From an uncultured Moraxella sp. (GTDB lineage Bacteria; Pseudomonadota; Gammaproteobacteria; Pseudomonadales; Moraxellaceae), in contig CALTTE010000016.1 of the NCBI GenBank assembly GCA_943908405.1, positions 1 to 27,312 of the forward strand: a stretch of 27,312 bases of DNA, read 5' to 3'. The translations under genes were made by a program, and so were the position numbers. Positions 24,682-27,312 of this stretch are shown here, in pieces. Numbering within the stretch: position 1 is the first letter of the stretch; each line of letters starts with the position of its first letter. The notes beneath the pieces were generated by a model. It was not told the origin of the DNA. It made no database searches and saw nothing but the letters and a program-made list of their open reading frames with translations.

Positions 24682-24710
24682 TGGGCAAGCCAATCATTTT
24701 TTGTTATAAT
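24682..24710 (+). promoter_or_regulatory. Extended -10 promoter for trpS
   Basis: TGGGCA (24682-24687), 17 bases, then TATAAT (24705-24710) preceded by TGT, giving an extended -10 TGTTATAAT. Transcription should start near 24717, leaving a leader of about 20 bases before the ATG at 24737. There is no space for a trp leader peptide attenuator. Confidence 0.68.
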
Positions 24711-24736
24711 AATGCCCATTTATTAACAACACTTTA

Positions 24737-25789
24737 ATGACAATGACCGATAAGCCCAAAAACCGCCTATTAACAGGCATTACCACCTCTGGCATACCCC
24801 ATTTGGGCAATTATGTTGGTGCGATTCGCCCTGCCATTTTGTCCGCCCAAAACAGCGACAATGACGCTTATTTTTTCTTAGCCGATTGGCACGCCTTAAT
24901 CAAATGCCACGACCCAAAACAAGTCCACCAATCCACCAAAGCCATTGCCGCCACTTGGTTGGCTTGCGGTCTTGACCCAGAGCGGGTGGTATTTTATCGC
25001 CAATCGGACATTCCAGAGATTGCCGAGTTGGCTTGGCTTTTGGCGTGCAACTGCAGTAAGGGACTGATGAATCGAGCTCACGCCTACAAAGCAGCGGTGG
25101 ACAACAACACCGCCCAAGACAACACCGACCCTGATTTTGGCATTTCTATGGGTTTGTTTGGCTACCCTGTCTTGATGGCGGCGGATATTTTGATGTTTAA
25201 CGCCACCCACGTTCCTGTTGGTCGTGACCAAATCCAGCACATTGAGATGGCAAGAGATATGGCAGGGACGTTTAATTTTCGTTATGGCAATTTATTTACC
25301 CTACCCGAGGCGGTGGTTGATGACAATATCGCTTTACTTACAGGGCTTGATGGGCGAAAAATGAGCAAAAGCTACAACAATACCATTCCTTTATTTGGCG
25401 ATGACCCCAATCTAGACGGCGAAAAACAGCTCAAAAAAGCCATTATGAGAATTGTTACCAACTCACAATTGCCCGATGAACCCAAAGACCCTGACAACAG
25501 CACCATTTTTGAGCTGTATCAAGCCTTTGCCACCCCAAAAGAGATTGCCGATTTTCGCCATCGTTTTGCCACAGGGATTGGCTGGGGGGAAGCCAAAGAG
25601 CTGTTATTTGCCCAAATTAACCGTGAGCTTGCCCCTTATCGTGAACGCTATCAGCACTTTATGGCAAACCCAAAAGAGCTTGAGACAATTTTGCAAATGG
25701 GAGCAGACAAAGCTCGCCGACGTGCCAAAAAACAACTGGACAAAGCCCGAAAATTGGTTGGCATTAAGCCTTTGGCTCAATTAAAGTAA
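24737..25789 (+). CDS. trpS: Tryptophanyl-tRNA synthetase
   Basis: Class I aminoacyl-tRNA synthetase charging tRNA-Trp. The 350-residue product shows the HIGH-type signature GITTSGIPHLGNYVGAI (14-30, with TTSGIPHLGN at 16-25), the ADWHALIK segment, GYPVLMAADILMF, the VGRDQIQHIEMARDMA tRNA/substrate segment and KMSKS at 208-212 (GRKMSKSYNN). The region RIVTNSQLPDEPKDPDNSTIFELY is typical of proteobacterial TrpS. The extreme C-terminus is Lys/Arg-rich. There is no clear ribosome site before the ATG at 24737; another ATG lies two codons on. Its stop is immediately followed by the ATG of the NERD remnant (TAAATG), so that gene was probably co-transcribed. Confidence 0.97.
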   Translation: MTMTDKPKNRLLTGITTSGIPHLGNYVGAIRPAILSAQNSDNDAYFFLADWHALIKCHDPKQVHQSTKAIAATWLACGLDPERVVFYRQSDIPEIAELAWLLACNCSKGLMNRAHAYKAAVDNNTAQDNTDPDFGISMGLFGYPVLMAADILMFNATHVPVGRDQIQHIEMARDMAGTFNFRYGNLFTLPEAVVDDNIALLTGLDGRKMSKSYNNTIPLFGDDPNLDGEKQLKKAIMRIVTNSQLPDEPKDPDNSTIFELYQAFATPKEIADFRHRFATGIGWGEAKELLFAQINRELAPYRERYQHFMANPKELETILQMGADKARRRAKKQLDKARKLVGIKPLAQLK

Positions 25790-26461
25790 ATGTTTGCAAC
25801 GCTTTTAATTGTATTTATTATTTCTGTTATTGCTTTTATTTTAATAGACAAAGAAAAACTATCTTTACCAAAAAAAACCATAACAGACAACTTAAAATCC
25901 AAACAAAAAAGGTATTATTACAGAACAATTGGTTCAAGCTAAAGGAAATAAATTTTTAGATAAAGAAATTTATATTCCATTTCACAATATTACCCTTTAT
26001 AACGGAGAAATAACCACACAAATTGAACATATTTATTTATCAGTCTATGGCATATTTGTTTTGGAAACAAAACACTATCGTGGTTGAATTTATGGCGGTC
26101 AATATGATAAAACTTGGATACAAACATCTAGCAATAAAAAATTTAAATTTATCAATCCCATTCACCAAAATTATGGTCATATTAAGTTTTTAGAAAACTT
26201 TTTAGCCGTAGATTTTGAAAAATTTCACTTTGTGATTGTCTTTTCTGGGGATACTCAGTTTAAAACACCGTTACCTAATAATGTCTGCGTATTGGATAAT
26301 TTTTGTGATTATATTTTATCATTTCAAACCACGCTATTCACACCAATAGAAATTGCATCTTTAGCACATTTTTAGCACATTTTTTAAAAAACAGAGTACT
26401 ACCAACAACAGATAATGCCTTAAATTTTCATATTCATCATCATTTAAAAAAAAGAGTATAA
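25790..26461 (+). pseudogene. Decayed NERD-domain (nuclease-related) protein gene
   Basis: Joining frames recovers one protein: a hydrophobic N-terminal helix (ATLLIVFIISVIAFILI), then a NERD domain with LVQAKGNKFLD, IEHIYLSVYGIFVLETKHYRG, a GGQYDKTWIQ block, INPIHQNYGHIKFLENFL and VIVFSGDTQFK. Three lesions break it. The first is one extra A in a run of six at about 25902-25910 (CAAAAAAGG), shifting frame before the domain. The second is an in-frame TGA just after KHYRG (about 26086-26088), where TGG would give the Trp or similar expected. The third is an exact 11-bp tandem duplication (26360-26381) that brings in a stop at 26373-26375. Removing one copy restores reading to a TAA at 26459-26461. 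NERD proteins are often membrane-anchored and proposed to be nuclease-related; function is not established. Direct sequencing error could explain the homopolymer, less easily the other two. Confidence 0.85.
26360..26381. repeat. 11-bp perfect tandem duplication inside the NERD remnant
   Basis: TTTAGCACATT is present at 26360-26370 and again at 26371-26381. The second copy shifts the reading frame; with a single copy the frame continues for about 28 further codons (LAHFLKNRVLPTTDNALNFH...) to a stop at 26459. Confidence 0.9.
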
Positions 26462-26463
26462 CT

Positions 26464-27225
26464 GTGCAACTTATTCGCCTATACGACACACCAGTTCAAT
26501 CTTTGCCTGATGATTTGTATATTCCCCCTAAAGCCTTTGCTATTTGGTTAGAACAATTTGAAGGTCCATTGGATTTTTTATTATATTTGGTCAAAAAAAA
26601 TAACTTTGACATCACCACCACCGCCATTTTGCCCATAACTCAGCAATATTTGACCTATATTGAGCAATTAAAAGACAGCCATTTTGAGTTGGCAGGCGAT
26701 TATTTATTGATGGCAAGCACCTTAATTGCCATCAAAAGCGAGCTGTTATTGCCCAAGCCTACCCCCGCCCTTGATGATAAAAGCCCAACCAAAGCCTTAA
26801 TTCGCCGACTTGAGGATTATGCCCAAATCAAGCACGCCACCCACCGCCTAAATGCTTTGGTGCGACTAGAACGTGATGTCTTTAGTGCCTATGCCAGCCT
26901 ACCAGACCCTGAAATAAGAAAACAGCACCTACCACCCTATCCTGCCAAACTGCTAAGCAATGCTTTGATTAAGCTACAAAAAAATACCCGTCAAACCCAC
27001 CACATTGTCGCCGATACCGTCCCACTTGCCGAACGATTGGTAGCAATCATAGGATATTTGTCCACCAAAAAACGTGCCAATTTTAGCGATATTTTGGACA
27101 AACGCCAAGGCAAATTGGGTGTGGTGGTGAGTTTTATTGCCATTTTGGAGCTAATAAAACAACAGCGGTTAGCGGTGCAATGTGATGATGGCACCACACC
27201 GATAACACTTATTTGGCAAGGATAA
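26464..27225 (+). CDS. scpA: Segregation and condensation protein A
   Basis: Kleisin subunit of the SMC-ScpAB condensin that organises and segregates the chromosome. The 253-residue product has the N-terminal kleisin segment IWLEQFEGPLDFLLYLVKKNNFDI (about 28-51), then YLLMASTLIAIKSELLLPK typical of the SMC-contacting helices, a middle region, and the C-terminal winged-helix domain (ERLVAIIGYLSTKKRANFSDIL, then GVVVSFIAILELIKQQRLAV). The start is GTG at 26464; AAAGAG (26451-26456) lies eight bases upstream, a modest ribosome site. Upstream are the NERD remnant and trpS; in related gammaproteobacteria trpS, scpA and scpB often follow one another, and scpB is expected just beyond the right edge. 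The remnant lies between them, so scpA may be transcribed from the trpS promoter or its own. Confidence 0.93.
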   Translation: MQLIRLYDTPVQSLPDDLYIPPKAFAIWLEQFEGPLDFLLYLVKKNNFDITTTAILPITQQYLTYIEQLKDSHFELAGDYLLMASTLIAIKSELLLPKPTPALDDKSPTKALIRRLEDYAQIKHATHRLNALVRLERDVFSAYASLPDPEIRKQHLPPYPAKLLSNALIKLQKNTRQTHHIVADTVPLAERLVAIIGYLSTKKRANFSDILDKRQGKLGVVVSFIAILELIKQQRLAVQCDDGTTPITLIWQG

Positions 27226-27274
27226 TATTTGGGGTTAAAATACTTAAAATACCAAGATTGAATGACTGCAACTG

Positions 27275-27298
27275 AAATACTTAAATACTTAAATACTT
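27275..27298. repeat. 8-bp unit AAATACTT repeated three times
   Basis: Three perfect consecutive copies of AAATACTT lie after scpA, with related AAATAC(T/C) sequences nearby (27239-27253). The unit length is not a multiple of three and copy number could vary by slippage. It falls in the gap before the expected scpB. Confidence 0.85.
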
Positions 27299-27312
27299 AA
27301 AAACAGTACATC

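Noticed and set aside
25890..25930. Programmed frameshift at the six-A run in the NERD gene
   Set aside because: The needed shift is +1, not the -1 usual for A-runs, and a TGA and an 11-bp duplication further on also break the frame, so decay is simpler.
26080..26095. TGA as a selenocysteine codon in the NERD gene
   Set aside because: No selenocysteine hairpin is apparent just after it, and the gene has two other lesions.
1..27312. CRISPR array, tRNA or rRNA genes, prophage or insertion sequence
   Set aside because: No regularly spaced repeats with spacers, no recognisable tRNA or rRNA sequence, and no transposase, integrase or phage-like proteins were seen on either strand.

Overview
The window is an AT-rich chromosomal segment of a gammaproteobacterium, most likely a Moraxellaceae member close to Moraxella. 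This rests on protein character (RecBC, AcnB, RoxA/YcfD, TrmJ, PrmB, DnaE of gammaproteobacterial type), the trpS-scpA pairing, Asn/Gln-rich low-complexity inserts and many AT-rich intergenic repeats. No search was run, so the genus is an inference. Almost everything is housekeeping. I see no rRNA, tRNA, CRISPR, insertion sequence or prophage.

Layout. Positions 1-4817 (minus) carry recC followed by the N-terminal part of recB, overlapping by 8 bases; recB runs off the left edge. A well-formed promoter at 4862-4890 drives a rightward pair of unrecognised genes (4916-5488, an Asn-rich-tailed protein; 5488-6093, a membrane-anchored protein resembling part of a periplasmic binding protein). These are followed by dnaE (6302-9838), trmJ (9963-10790) and cysE (10813-11628). 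Convergent to these is a compact minus-strand operon: prmB, a small stand-alone protein resembling the SRA-like domain of ScoMcrA-type nucleases, and aroC. Next come roxA (14646-15839, plus), a bidirectional terminator (16046-16082), acnB, nth, a PAP2-type phosphatase and a Lon-like AAA_32/S16 protease (all minus). The right end is plus strand: rsmG, trpS, a decayed NERD-domain gene, and scpA.

Functionally the segment covers double-strand break repair (RecBC), replication (DnaE), base-excision repair (Nth), chromosome condensation (ScpA), the translation apparatus (TrmJ on tRNA, RsmG on 16S rRNA, PrmB on L3, RoxA on L16, TrpS), central and amino-acid metabolism (AcnB, AroC, CysE) and proteolysis.

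The most unusual items are: the stand-alone SRA-like protein translationally coupled to prmB; the NERD pseudogene with three separable lesions, one of them an exact 11-bp tandem duplication; the uncharacterised membrane-anchored pair upstream of dnaE; and the frequency of short (8-25 bp) direct tandem duplications in nearly every intergenic gap. I did not find a convincing new multi-gene defence or mobile system.
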